Part shown: piece after piece, positions 27,570-40,384 of the stretch | How positions within the stretch are numbered: position 1 is the stretch's first letter | Layout: every line of letters begins with the position of its first letter | Source: Colius striatus | Taxonomy: Eukaryota; Chordata; Aves; Coliiformes; Coliidae | NCBI RefSeq assembly: GCF_028858725.1 | Contig: NC_084760.1 | Location: 77,692,367 to 77,756,366, forward strand | Direction of reading: 5' to 3' | Length of the DNA stretch: 64,000 bases | Notes under the pieces: generated by a model | What the model was told of the DNA's origin: nothing | The model's input: only the letters and a program-made list of their open reading frames with translations | Databases searched by the model: none | Made by a program: the position numbers and the translations under genes

Positions 27570-30500
27570 GTAGGTGCCAGGGCTATGGGCTCAGAGGCTA
27601 AAGCCCCTGCCTGGGTCTCATCTATTCTGTAATACCAGTGGGGAGAATGAGAGCAGGCCATCAGACCTCATCCCGTGGGTGCTCAGTCGTCAGAGGCTGC
27701 TCTCTTGTGGGTGACAGATAGCGCCGTGCTTCCCTGGGAGGAACCAGCTTCGCTTTGGCCCCAGGAGTGAGGAAGTCAGGAGCTGGTACTGTTCTCTACA
27801 CTGCAGACTTCCTTCCTAGGTGTTTGCAGGTTGGAGGCCCTTCTGTCTGTGGGGCAGCAGGCAGCTGCAGGAGGCAGGCACCTCTCTTGTCAGAAGGTAT
27901 TGGGGTGCTCCCAATGCTTTGTGTGTGCCCTGTGCTTGGCTGCCTTGGCATACTGGATCTTTGTATGATGCAGTTTCAGGTCTTTGTAAACCTTTACCTC
28001 TTTTTTCGAGCTTGTCTCAGGGCCATTGCCTCATTTTGCTAGGAATCCCATTATCCTGTTTGCTTGATGACTAGCATCTGCTGTGTATGTATCTGGTGGG
28101 AGTAGGGGAGGCAGATGCTAAATAATTCTGCATGAATTAAGCAATTGTCCTATTGGAGTTAGGATGTAGGAAGAGACTGCATTGATGGTTTTGTCTTCGT
28201 GGACAGAAGGATGTATGCAGGCAGTGTTCTTTTAAAGTGTGAATTGATGAAGGAAGCAACCCCATGATGTCTTAGGGCTAGGATGTTGGGGTGATTTGCC
28301 TTTTATAATATTGCTAGCAGCTCAACAACCTCATCCACAACTATCTGGGGCATGGCCTTTCAGCCCATACCTAGCTGTGACACTTAATGGACAAACTAAA
28401 GTGTGGTAACATGTTGAGTTTTTGCAGTGCTGTTGGTACCAAGCACCAAAAATAATCCCTTGGCACCTTGGACTTTGTGAGAATGGTCACAGCCTTGGGC
28501 TTTCACAGAAAATATAGTTGCTTTTAGTGCTAATTAAGTGTCTCCCAGCTGTGCTGGCAGGCAGCAGCTATCTCGTGGGTTAACACAGAGAGTGCGAAGG
28601 AAGTGAGAAGAGCTGAGCTATGTGTTCTTGTCACTGCACTGTGTCGCCTTGTTCTGCAGATCCCTGCTCCAGCCACCTCTGAGGATCTTGCCCAGAACAT
28701 TAATTTCTTTCACAGGCTTTTCTGACCTCTGGTGTTTCTTGTGCTATTCCAGAACAGTTACAGTGGCTGGTTTCAGGTTTGCAGAACAAAACCCTTTTCA
28801 CAGCACAGTCTGGGTGGTGCAAATGCTAGACGCATTTTCCAGCTCCCAAATGATTCTCTCTTCTTCTTTTTGTTGGGCTTCAAGGGTGTTGTGATTGCTG
28901 TGGTGACAATGTAATCCTCAGCCTATACTGGCCCATGAGGTTCCTGCTGCCCATGAACCGTGGATGTGGAGAAAGCTGAAACACCAGCTAAGGTGATGGT
29001 GTTGCAAGAGATGCTGAGATTGCACCATGGGAGAGTAAAGTTACCCAACTTGTGTGGTGGTTTCCAGTCTGGATCTTCCATCCTGAACCAGAACACACAG
29101 TTGTGTTTACAGATGATAGCAGCTCTAAGCTTACCTAGCATGACCTGTCAGAACGGGTCACAGGCGAGGGTCTAGGAGTGAAGACTTCCCTTTAGGACAG
29201 TATGAGAGACCAGCTCCTTCTCTCAAAGAATCTCACAGCTGTTTTCTTCCTTGTGCAGGAACCCTTGACGGATGCAGAAAGGATGAAGTAAGTGTCCTGC
29301 TCCCCCTTTATGCCTGTCATACTGCAGCTGTGCTGATTCCTCACACTCTGCCTGTGCCACCTGCACAGAGAAGCTGGCTGGCCCTGCAGACTCCTCTCAG
29401 ATCTTCAGTCATCTTGGGTCCATACAGGCAGAGCTTTAGTCTGTGCATTGCCAGCCTTTGCCTTGTATGTCACTCCCCCTGAAGGGAAAGGGAACATAGA
29501 CCCCCAGTGCAGGTGCAGGCAGAGGGGTTGGTGGGCATGAAAGTAGGAAAGGAAACTTTTAATCTAGGTGGAGAGAGGAGAGCCTTTTTTAACCCTTCTT
29601 GTTGTCACTGTTTTGGTGTAAACTACCAGAAGCAGTGTCCTGAAAACTGCTGATGACAGAGAGTGAGAGCTGGTGGTGGTGTGGGGTATAGACAGCTGCT
29701 AGCACGGAGCTCCAGGGCATAGTGAGGAAAAAGCTCATGCTCCCAGAGGAAGCCATGCTTCTGGGTTTCTTTGAGCAACTGAGCCCTAAGGAATGAAAAA
29801 CAACAGGAAATCCATCTGACCACCAGGCATGTCCTGGCTGGGGAGGAAGGGAGCAGTTTGTATTGGAATGGGGTTGACTGGCAGCTGGGATCACATCTGT
29901 AAACGCACCCTGCCACCTCTGCTCTGGGCTTAAGGCTGTATGGAGGCCTCTTGCCACATATTAAAGGTGTGAGGGCTTTTGAACAGTGTCAGGTGAGGAG
30001 ATGATTATTTTACTCTTTTTGCCTTCAACTCCTCTAACCTGGACTGAGATAAATTATTGAGTGGGTTCCATTCAGCAGTGAGGGATGCTGGAGCTGCACA
30101 GCTCATCTGGCTAGCGGACTTTGTCCAAGCACTGTAACCCGAGAGGGAGCTGGAAGCCATGGCTGGCCAGCTGCCCTGTGCTTTTGTTTGCTCCTACTCC
30201 AAGAGAGCTGGAGTCTCCTCCTGACAGAGGTGCACCTCTGTGTGTGCTGGCATCTCCTGCCAGGTTAGCCTGACTTCCTGAGGCTCCTGTGTAGAGTCTT
30301 GAGCCCTAGAGCAGGGTGGCGAGGTGAGGGTGCGGTGTGGAGTACCCCCCGTGCACTCAGGGGTGCCTTGTTCTTGTGTGCCCTAGGCTACTGCAGCACG
30401 AGAACGAGGAGCTGCGCCGACGGCTGACGTACGTGACAAGCAAAATGGAGGCGATGGAGAGGGAGCTGGAGTCGGGTCAGGACTACCTGGAGATGGAGCT

Positions 30501-33500
30501 GGGCCAGAACCGGGAGGAGCTGGAGAAATTCAAGGACAAATTCCGTAGGTATGAGAAAGAAAACAAGAGGGGCAGAGTTAGAGAGATCCCTCCCTCCAAA
30601 GACTCCCTCAGCTGGCGTCAGCAGGCTGTGCCCTGGTGTGTAAATCAAAGGCGTGATGCATCCTCATAAAGGCAGGAGCACCCTCAGACTTCTGGGCAGT
30701 TAAAGGCTCTGCAGCCACTGCTACCTCCAGAGTATAGTATAGGAATGCTGCCAGCATAAGGGGCTGACAACAACAGGGAATTGTTCATCTGTTGACTGTA
30801 AGGCAGGATCCAGCTTGGATGGTTACCCCACGTGTGCAAAAGGAGCCACTGGTGACTACAAGAAAATACACCACTGCTTTGCCTGGAAAGTATCTCCAGT
30901 TAAAAATCAGTGCCAGTCACTAGTCACATGCTTATACATGACATAGCTCAGGGAAGTCCTCTGAAGTCATTCACCCCCTTCCCCTGCAAGATCATCCCGC
31001 CTGGCCAGCCTCATCTTGCTTCCAGTAACTTTGGGTCTGAAGGCCATTATGTGGCAGAGGTGAGGCATACTTAATATGACTGGTTGTCTTAGTACCAAGC
31101 TGTCTGTGGAGTTGGTGGTTTGCTTGGCAGCTGTGAAGGGGGTTGGAGTGGGTGCCTGACATCCTTCCCGTGGATACAATCTTATTTCTGTAGGCTGCAG
31201 AACAGCTATACTGCTTCCCAGAGAACCAACCAAGACCTGGAGGAGAAGCTGCATGCCCTGGTAAGTGCCCTGTTAAGGCACTACAGAGAGGTGGAAAAGA
31301 CCTGTGTGTTAGGAGCAGAGTGGGGGAAGGGGCCCTGGCTTTACCTGGTGGATGGGGTGAGGGGTGAGATTCTGGCCATGCATCTACTCCCCATTCTGGC
31401 TGGTGTCATGAACTGTTTTCTTGATTTCCTGAGCCCCTATTTGGTCATGCCCATGAGCTTTGGTTCCCCACGACATAATTGCATGGTACTCCGTCATGTT
31501 GCTTCAGTCCCTCTCAAAATGCCAGGGGTGTGTCAGCCAGTCTCTGGGTGGTCATCCTGGGGGGCCAGGGACAGTCAGAGCAAAGCCAATGTGCGTGTAT
31601 GTCTGTTGTGTGCATTCATAACACTCATGGCTGTTTCTTTTCTCTCCCTCCCTCTCTCTCTCTTCTCCCCACGCTGCTGCTGGCACACGCTGGGTGCACT
31701 CACCTCTCAGGCCTCTCTCAGCCAAAGCTGGATTTTTGCAGTTGCGTCTTTTCGTTTGTGTGTTTTTTCTTTTTCCTCTTTACGTGTCTCAGCCTGTTGG
31801 TTTCATTATCAGTCTCACAAACACCATCCCAGGTGGAGGGGCCCCAGCCCTCGTCCAGCCAAGGGCTCACCTGGGATCCAGCAGCTGCCCACAGATGCAG
31901 CAGGTCCCAGCTTGCAGTGCTCCATCTTAAGAGCGTTTGCCTCTGAGCCAGCTGGAGTGTGGCATGTTGGGAAGCGGTGCCCATAAGCTGTGGCACCGCA
32001 GGAGATGTGGATGACTGTGAGCTTCATTTGCTCCCTTTCCTTCCCCTTCTGGGCTGAGAGCAGGCAAGTCAAATAGTGGAGATGCTGGTTGCCTCTGTGT
32101 AGCCCAGGTTGCTTCTAGCACTTGAATTTCTTGGGTTTATATTCATTATGCTGGTGCCTGGAGTCTGCATACGTGGGAACATTGTCTTCCCCTACTCTTC
32201 TCTACCTCCCACGCACAGCTGGGCCCTGGTGGTCACAACCTCAAAGCACTTTGGGCAGGGTTGGAAAAACTTCTTGAGTAGTGTTGGGCTTAAACTCTTT
32301 CAAGACAGTGTCCTCTCTCTGCCAAAAAAAAAAACCCAAACCCCTTTTGTCCATTCAGCATTGACTGCTGGATCTTTGTGGGCAGTATTCTCTTTCTGTT
32401 GCCTCAGAGAAAAGGGCTGAGTATCACAAGCTCAGAGGTCTTTGCTGCCAGAGGTAGGATGGGATCAGTTGCTCAAAACCACTGGCTTTCCACAGGCACT
32501 GTATGAACTAAGGCACAGAAAACATGGTTGTGCTGTAAGAAGAGATACTGCATTAAGGAGGTTCAAACTCAACCTGTTGTCTCTGAGGCTAGCAGAGTGA
32601 CTTTCTCCACTCAGCCTCTGGAATTCCTCCCTTGGTGAAGAGCCAAAGCTGTCCCCCTTGTCTGTCTGTCTGTCTAGAAGTTTCTGTATCCCAGCTAAAC
32701 ATGTTGTGCTATGCTTGGGCTGAGGTGGGTGGTGAAGCCAGATTCTTCTGTGCCAAGGAGATTTACACCTGGTGTTCTTGCATCCCAGATTAAAAAGGCA
32801 GAGATGGACCGCAAGACGCTGGACTGGGAGATTGTAGAGCTTACAAATAAATTACTTGATGCCAAAACCACCATCAATAAGCTGGAGGAACTCAATGTAA
32901 GTGTCAGTCTGCAAATGGCTGTGGAAATGACTAAAAGTGTGCTCTCCTTGGTTTGATGTATTTGGTTTTTTGAGCTTATATCTTGACCTGAGTCCAGACT
33001 GTACCAACGGGAGGAGTCATTTACTTTAGAGCTGGGAGGGAGCTGATGCTTTTTGTACACCATTAATATAGAAGTTCCTGGATAGGATCCTTGTTTCTAT
33101 AAACTCCACCTAGTCTGTCTGCAAGGTGCCTGCCATCAGATACTGTCTTCAGGCACGGCTGAGAGCTCTGGGATGGCATAGCAAGTCTGGTGGGACTTTG
33201 GGAGATTTATATTAAAATCCCCAGAGGGAGAGGAAGTTGAAACACTGACAGACCATATGCTTGGAACAAGGACTGGAGTTGAAAGGGACGCCTTGGCTGT
33301 GGAGAGGAGGGAATAGCAGATGCTGTCACGAACCATTCATCAGATGCCTCCTTCTGCTTCTGTGCAAGCATCTAGTCAGGTAGGGCCTTTTTAGGTAAGA
33401 GATGTGGCCTGACACCGTTGCACACCTGTGCCCTTTCTTGCAGGAACGATACCGACAGGACTGCAACCTTGCAGTGCAGCTGCTCAAGTGTAACAAGTCC

Positions 33501-36500
33501 CACTTCAGGAACCACAAGTTTGCTGATGTGAGTAGCAGTCTTGCTGCTGTGTGGTCAGGGCTCATGGTCTCTGACCTGCATCTTGCTTTCTCTGCAAGGC
33601 TGTTGGCCTCTCATCCTTCAGCCTCAGATAGAAGTGGCGGGGGGGAGGTTCCTGTTCCCACTCCCACTGAGAAGGCAGCACAGAGCCTCTGCCAGCTCCT
33701 CTTTCACACCAGCTCCATTTCACAGCTCAGCCAAGAGCTGTTATAAAAAGCACAATAACCTTGAATTTGATAGCCTGCTGGATGCCTGCTGGGAGCTGGC
33801 AGAAGGAGAGACCTCTCTCTTACCCTGCTCAGTGTTCTCCCTTTCCTCACCTGGCCACATGGAAGGGTTATGCTGCCTGATAAAGAGTCAAGCAGCAGTA
33901 GTTTGGCCCTACTTCCCTTCTTAGTCTGAGGAGAAATGTGGGAGGCAGCATTCAGGGTGTCTTTCAGGCCTCCTGAGCAGACATTCATACCAACTCATAC
34001 TCCCCTTTGTGGGGTCTGTTCAGCTCACGTTGCCCTCAGGGTGAGCAGCGGTAGAGTTTAGGCCCCCCACATTAGTAGCATCAGTTTTTCATGTTGGAAG
34101 TATAATTCAGGCCCTTACCCCACCTCTCTCTTTGCCATACCTCTAGCCTCCATCCCTTCTTACGTTCCTCTCAGCAAACCCATGTGCTTGTCTTTTTTAA
34201 CTTAGCAGGTGACCAACATGTCACCCTCCCCCATTGTGTCTCAAATTAGCACTCTTGAGGTCAGTGTATCAGTTACTGCTGGGGTAACCTTGACCTCTCT
34301 CCCAGCTGTCTCCCCTCCCTGGAGCTTTGAATCCTGCCCCCTCCCCCCCCCCCCCCCCCCCCCCCGCAGAGTGCCACATCCCACGTCAGGGGCTGCCCCT
34401 AGAAGGGGACTGGTGCTCAGAAGCTGTGCAGCCAGACTGCCTCACAGCCAGCTGTTGTCATGGTCCGTGCCCTGTGTTCCCAGCTTGGGACACAGTTTCC
34501 TTCTGTCTGTGATGGGTCAGACCTTGCTGTGCCCTCCGCTGTGCTTGAGTGTGGTGGCCAAGGTGAGAGCAACTTGGCGAGGTGATGAGGAGAGCAGCAG
34601 TGCCCCTGCAGGGGGAGGAGCAGTGCTTACTCCCTGTCCTGCAGGAACCCAGCAGCTCTGGAGAAAGTGAGGAAGTGGGATGCGGTGATGGGGTTGATGG
34701 GAACAAGGGGAGACATTGATTGTGGTCTGTGGGCAGGCTGCCACGGCAGCATGGCTGCAATTACGACGTTCAGGGAGCACCGCAGGTCCCAGCACTGGTG
34801 GCTGTTGAGTCACTTCACTGCAGCCACGGCAGATTTTCCACAGATCAATAGCCCCCTTCCTAGCATGTGCTGTCTAGGCCTTGTCTGTGTGCTCACATGC
34901 GTGAGGGGCTGACCTCATGGACCGTCTTGTCTTGCCCTCCTTGCAAAATGGGGTCTGTGAACCATGACCTAGAACCACAACTGGTGTGACAACTAGAGAG
35001 CTTTGTTAGTCCCTCATGGGGCAGGTTTGCTGTGGAAGGAGATACCTTTCTCAAGGCAAAGTAAGTGCATAGTGAGGTCAAGATAAGGAGTACAAAGTAC
35101 ACACGAAGATTGGTTGGAAAAGGCAGGTTATTTGGAACTAGATGGCTTGCGTGGCAGCCTCCTTCTAATGTCCTTTTCCTTCTCCCTAGCTTCCCTATGA
35201 GCTGCAGGACATGGTCAATAAGCATTTGCACAGCACTCAGGAGTCTGCAGGCCCTGGTCAAGAGGCAGCCCACACCTTGGCTCCGTCTGACATTGTTCCC
35301 ACCTCAGTCATTGCCAGAGTCCTGGAGAAACCAGAATCTCTGGTTCTGAATTCAGCCAAGTCTAGCAGTGGCAGCTGTCCCATGGCCGAGGATGTCTTCG
35401 TGCACGTGGACATGAGTGGAGCCCCTCCTGATGCCTGCAACAGCGCAGGGCAGATGGGGAAGGAGGGAGGAGACGCAGGGAAGCAGCAGAATGGTGGCTG
35501 CAAGCCACAGAGCAGTGTGGAAAGCGTGCCAGAGGAGGTCCCTGCCTTTGAGAAGCTAAGCCCATACCCTACACCTTCGCCTCCCCATCCTATGTACCCA
35601 GGGCGTAAAGTGATCGAGTTCTCAGAGGACAAGGTAAGGATCCCGAAGAACAGCCCCCTGCCCAACTGCACGTATGCCACGCGCCAGGCCATCTCCCTCA
35701 GCCTGGTGCAGAGCGAAGACGAGAGCTGCGAGAGGCAGCGGACGCTCCCCAACAGCCCTGCATCAGAAGGGCGCCGCTCAGCCTCCAGCTGTTCCTGTCA
35801 GCAGTCCCCCAAAGCAGCCAGGGCACACGGCTCTTCCCAGAGCAGCCCCTTCAGCAGCCCCCCCCAGGTTCCGAGCGCTTTTGCCAGCTCCGCCAGCTCT
35901 GAGGAGGACCTGCTGGCCAACTGGCAGCGCATGTTTGTGGACAAGGCGCCCCCCACCTCGGAGCGGGTGCTGCTGAACCGCACGGCTTTCAGCCACGACA
36001 CGGCCCCCGAGCTCCAGAAGCGCTTCAGCCGCTCCATGCAGGAGCTGGGGAGGGCAGCCTCGGCTTACTCGGATGGTGAGGAGTCCACGCAGAGCTGCAG
36101 CTGGACCGTCAGCCGGGACTCAAGCGTGGACACAGACAGCACCGAGTCCAGAGCCCGCAGGAGCCATTTCTCCTCAGACTATGGTACAGATTTCTCCCAG
36201 GATGAAGCCCAGAAGCTGTTGCAGGAAAGTGGTGGAGGCACCGCGGAGCCTGGAAGCCCCTCACCAGAAAAGCACAAGGATTACGTGGACCTTGGCTTGC
36301 CTGAGAGCCCAGCTGAGGAGAGAGAAATGTTGCTCCAGGGAAGCAAGGAAAGCAACCGAGGAGGCACCCCAGAGGAAAGCGGAGAAGGCAAGGTCAAGCC
36401 TTCCCTCAGTCGGCCGCACCGCAGCCCCAAGAGGATGGGGGTCCACCACTTGCACCGCAAGGACAGTCTGACGCAAGCCCAGGAGCAGGGCAACCTTCTC

Positions 36501-36506
36501 AGCTGA
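26127..36506 (+). CDS. TJAP1: Tight junction-associated protein 1 (seven coding exons)
   Basis: TJAP1 (also called PILT or TJP4) is a coiled-coil peripheral protein found at tight junctions and the Golgi. Coding exons are 26127-26255, 29259-29287 (a 29-nt micro-exon), 30387-30548, 31194-31260, 32789-32896, 33444-33527 and 35190-36506. All have GT-AG borders and join in one frame of 631 aa; the human protein is about 557 aa. Recognition rests on the N terminus KKPYRKAPPQHRE, the EPLTDAERMK segment, a long coiled coil (about residues 53-165, with LDWEIVELTNKLLDAK), CNLAVQLLKCNKSHFRNHKFAD-type sequence, the PYPTPSPPHP and PLPNCTYATRQAISLSLV segments, and the tail SPKRMGVHHLHRKDSLTQ. The Ser-rich last exon is longer than in human. 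The start ATG has A at -3; an acceptor at 26093 would place 33 nt of 5' UTR in the same exon. An alternative long first exon is listed separately. Confidence 0.95.
34343..34365 (+). repeat. Homopolymer C(23) tract in TJAP1 intron
   Basis: Twenty-three consecutive C residues lie in the intron between the 33444-33527 and 35190-36506 coding exons and are followed directly by GCAG. The exact length may be unreliable because sequencing slips on such runs. Together with GCAG it looks like a strong cryptic 3' splice site. The complementary G run could form a quadruplex. Confidence 0.9.
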
Positions 36507-39160
36507 GGCAGGGCAAGAAGCAGCCACATGCCGCAGAGCTGTGGAATGCCTTCATCTGTCCACCTTCTGAGGGAGAAACCTCCCTTAGTGCCCCCCTCCT
36601 GGGGGAGCTGCTCTGCTCTGAGATATTATATTTATTCTGTTACTACCTGGAAGAGCCGGGGTCCCCCTTCCCCGGCGCCTCAGATCCACAGCACTAGCAC
36701 AGCCAGCGTGCAGCAGCACACCCACTGCCCCGGCACACCCACAGCTATCTTCACAGCCTCACACTGGTGCCTATACTGGAGTTTGTTCTTGGTACCCCTT
36801 GTCCTGGTGCCTGTGCCTCTTTATGCTCGCATCTTCCTTCCCACTTCCCACTCAGGTACCTGAGGCCCTGGGGGGCTCCCATGCCGGTTGCCCGTAGCTG
36901 CTCTGCACTCTTTTAACTCGTGCCAATGGGGCAGAGTGCCTGTGTGGTGGTGTCTGATTTGCTGGGAGCCCGTGGGGCCGGGGCACGAGGACTCTCCCAG
37001 CGGATGGCTGCGTGCCCTTGAGGATGTGCTGGGATTGCTGGTGTCTCATTCTCTTGCTGGATTTTGTTTTCCCTGGTTGCCCTCGGGGTGGTTCTCCAGA
37101 ATCTGCCTCTGCAGGTCCCCATCGCTTGGCTCTGCTCCCGGCCCCCACTGAGGCCACGCAGGGGTGCTGGAGCTGCGGTGTGGGGCACGGGTGCTGTCTG
37201 CTGAGGCGGGTCCGGGAGGCACTGCCTGCCGGGCACTGGGGTTTGTTTTGGTGTGTCTTCTCCCTCACACCTCTTCCCCCCCCCGCTCTCTGTGCTGTTG
37301 TTTTGTTTGAACAGTGCTGATGCTTTGCTCTTGGGTGGGCTTCTTTCTTCTTTCCAAGCCTTTGGTTTTGGGGTGTATTGTTTTTTCTTTCTCCCCACCC
37401 TGCATAAACAGACACAGCCGTTGGCAGCCAGTCCAATGCCTGCGTTGAGGGCGTGTTGAGGAGGCTTGACTCTAAGAGCTGCGCCTCCCTCTGATCCTGG
37501 CCTCCAGCCTGCAGAAACCCCTCCAGACTCAAGAATGAGGTTTTGTCCTGGGTGAGCAAGGTGTCAAGGATACTACTGGGCTTTTCTGGGCAGGGCTTGG
37601 TGCAAGGCCAGCAGGGATGCAAGGGCAGTGTGCTGAGGAGCTGCTCCCTGTAGATGCACTACCTCACGGCTTGGCAGCAGCCCTTTGCCAGGGTCTCCTC
37701 GCATGCCCCCTTCTCTGGCAGGCTCCAGGCTGGTTCTGGTGCTTCTCTGGGGCCTCCCCTTCTGGGTAGGGCCTCTCTGGATGTTCTTCCTAGTGTAGCG
37801 TGATACTGTGTGACTTCTCAGTCTTGTGTGCTCGGTGTCTTGGGGAGGGAGGGAGGGAATGGGAGAGGTCTGTAGATATAGGCTTTTTTTATTTTTGAGG
37901 GCCTACAAAGCCCGGTGTCTGTTTTAATTTTGTCCCATGCCCTCGTCTATCTGGTGTTTCTTGGCTCCCCTGGAAGTGCAAGGCAGAGAATAGCCTGGTT
38001 CCCTGTGCTGTGCACCCCTCAGCCCCCTGCTGGCTGTCCTCAGCTTGCTGTCTACTTTTTCAGTTGGGTTTGTGTTGTCCTCCCACCCTGCTCCCTGAGG
38101 GCTCTACAGTGGGCTGTAGGAGCCAAAGCCCTCTCACCAGGAGGGAGCTCTTGTTCATATGCTTACAGCAAGAAGTGCAGCCAAGAGCTGCCCAAGGGCC
38201 CTGCTCTCCTCCCCAACCCTCTCTCCCTGCAAAAGGCCTGCAGCTGGCGCAGGCCAGGTCTTCAGCTCGAGCCTGGAGGCTCCAGGGCCTGTGAAAGGGG
38301 AGCTGCAGGCCTCTGGCAGCTGGGCAGGTTGCTTTATGTTTTCCCACCTCAGTTATGGAGCTGGGTGCCACCCACCCTCTGTCTGGGGGGTGGGACTTGG
38401 TGTTTCACTGCAGTATTTTGCTTGATCTCAGTGCAAGGCCAGTAGGGATGCAAGGACACTGAGAGTGAGAGCCTCCTCTGAGCCCGCAGGGAGATTATCC
38501 CTATCCTGAGCCTGGGCAGGGGCCAGCTCAGGCTCTGCGTTTGCTGTCATCAGCCCCTGCACTGCTGCATTTCTTCTATCCCTCTGCAATGGCTGCCAGC
38601 TCCTGCCTCTCAGCTACCACCCTGGGCTGGGTGCTCATTGAGCAAACTCCTCCGGCTCTCAGGCTGCTGGAGGCCCGCCTGTGGGACAGCACAGGCTCCT
38701 GTAGGCTGTGGGGTAGGCATTGCCCCTCAGGGCTCAGCCCCATCTGCCCTGAATGCTGACCAGGGGATAAAACCCACTCTTGCTGAAGCACCTGGTGCTG
38801 ATGGTGCTGTGCAGAGCCAGCCTCCCTCTGCTTCTGGTCAAGGTAGGCAAAACAGTGGAAGAAGGGAGGGGCAGCAAAGGGGTGCCCAGTGCCTCACCGG
38901 GCACTTGTGCTTCGCAGCACTGGGCTGCTAGCAGAGGCTGAGAGTGAGCAGTGGGCTCAGAGGAGCAGAGCCCTTTCCCATCAGGCACAGCACCTGCCCT
39001 CCACGCTCCTGCTTGCCTCCAGCGCTGCTGCAGCTGGGGCCTTCAGCTGACCCCACTTTTGGTGTCCCAACTCCAGACTGTTAATCTGGTTTTTTTTCTG
39101 AAATTTTCAAACTGATGTATATTTTAAGATGAGAAATAAACTATTTTAAAATTAGGGGGC
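36507..39160 (+). other. TJAP1: TJAP1 3' untranslated region
   Basis: No frame in either direction here is conserved or recognisable. The stretch runs from the TJAP1 stop to the first canonical poly(A) signal on this strand, so I read it as one long terminal-exon UTR. It is GC-rich and contains C/T-rich patches. A 25-base segment occurs twice with one difference, at 37600-37624 and 38431-38455. The 256-codon frame on the opposite strand (36852-37622) has no family resemblance. Confidence 0.75.
39135..39140 (+). terminator. TJAP1: Poly(A) signal of TJAP1
   Basis: AATAAA is followed after about 25-45 bases by a GT-rich stretch (ggctgtagtgttctgtctgttgg), the usual arrangement for cleavage and polyadenylation. 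It is the first AATAAA on the + strand after the TJAP1 stop codon. Confidence 0.8.
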
Positions 39161-40245
39161 AATGGCTGTAGTGTTCTGTCTGTTGGATGAGACCTGGACC
39201 GGACTGACCCTGAGCGTGTGAGGGAGCAGAACCATGCGTGGTGCCATGTCCCAAGCTTGTTGAACAGCACATGCCACCCAGTAGCTCTCTCGAGGAGAGC
39301 GATCCGGTGACCTGTAAGTTTTGCAGGAGGCTGTGAATTCACTGGTCATCTCGAGTGCCCGCTTCAGCAGCAGCCTGCTAAATCAAGTCATCTGCGTTGG
39401 AGAAGAGGTGCAGTCCCAGGCAAGGAGTGATGTAGAGGTATAACCGGTGTTTTGCTTCTGTAACGGTATCCAAGCTCAGGAAACTGCTCCTTGGGTCTGA
39501 ATAGAGACTGTCAGCTCAAAGATTAGACTGAGCCTGCAAACCAGAATTCATTGGTCACAGCAGCACCTGTGTCACTTTTGACTCAGAAACTGACAATGGT
39601 TTAAAAAAAAAACTACAAAAAAAGAGCACAGATTATTTAAACCAAGCAGCTTTGAGAAACACTTAAAAATGTGAGCATTTTTCACATTACCTAAGGGCTG
39701 TAAAGGCTAGGCTTGTCAAAACCTCTGCAGCGACGCTGCTTGTGCTGTAAGCGGCCTCAGTGTTACCCAAACTTCTGCCTACCCCTTTGCAGGTATTGTG
39801 CTGGCCATCCTTCTGCCTGCTCCAAGTCTTGCCAAAGGACCTCCAACTGTAGGATGAGATGTAGCTAAGCATTTGAATATGTGTTGGTTTTCTTGAAATC
39901 CCAGCGCTCAGGCAAGTGTCAGTTCTCTATTTCAGAAACCGAGTTACCTGGGAAGGGGGGGATGTACCATCTCCTCGGTTTTGTAATTCTAGTGTTGGTA
40001 TTTTGTAGATTTTCTTTTGTGTGTGGAAGGCAGATTTGGGTTGGTGGGACAAACCCCAGCTAGGAAACCCTGCAAAGATGAGAGAGGGAGTTGATGTAAG
40101 ATGCAGCGGGCAGTCGGACGCATTTCCTTTTCAGAGAATGGTGCTGTGATGAAATTTCCTTCACCTCCTCCGTTAATGCTGCTTTGCCCTTCTGACCTAG
40201 GTGTCCGCAAAGCCTAACGCAGTCAGAGTTTCTTGTTTCTTTGTC
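39161..40245. other. Gap between the TJAP1 and LRRC73 3' ends
   Basis: The two genes converge here. I see no exon or repeat family, only an A-rich patch at about 39,601-39,622. Open frames are under about 75 codons, apart from the edge of a longer frame that belongs to the GC-rich block to the right. Confidence 0.6.
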
Positions 40246-40260
40246 CTCATAATTAATGAT

Positions 40261-40266
40261 TTTATT
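40261..40266 (-). terminator. LRRC73: Candidate poly(A) signal of LRRC73
   Basis: The + strand TTTATT is AATAAA on the minus strand, about 710 nt downstream of the LRRC73 stop at 40976. It is the first canonical signal I found on that strand. Use of this site would put the GC-rich block at 40,385-40,960 inside the LRRC73 3' UTR. Confidence 0.5.
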
Positions 40267-40384
40267 CTGCGTTCCCTGGGGTAGCAGCTGTTGCCACAAT
40301 TTAATCTTCCAGCATAATCCGAGCCTTGAAAGACGATATTCCCAGCCAAGCTCCACCAAGGGCCGCTTTGGCTGTGCAGTGAAA

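Noticed and set aside
36852-37622. 256-codon minus-strand frame antisense to the TJAP1 3' UTR
   Set aside because: Low-complexity Pro/Gln/Lys sequence in GC-rich UTR, no family resemblance and no splice context.
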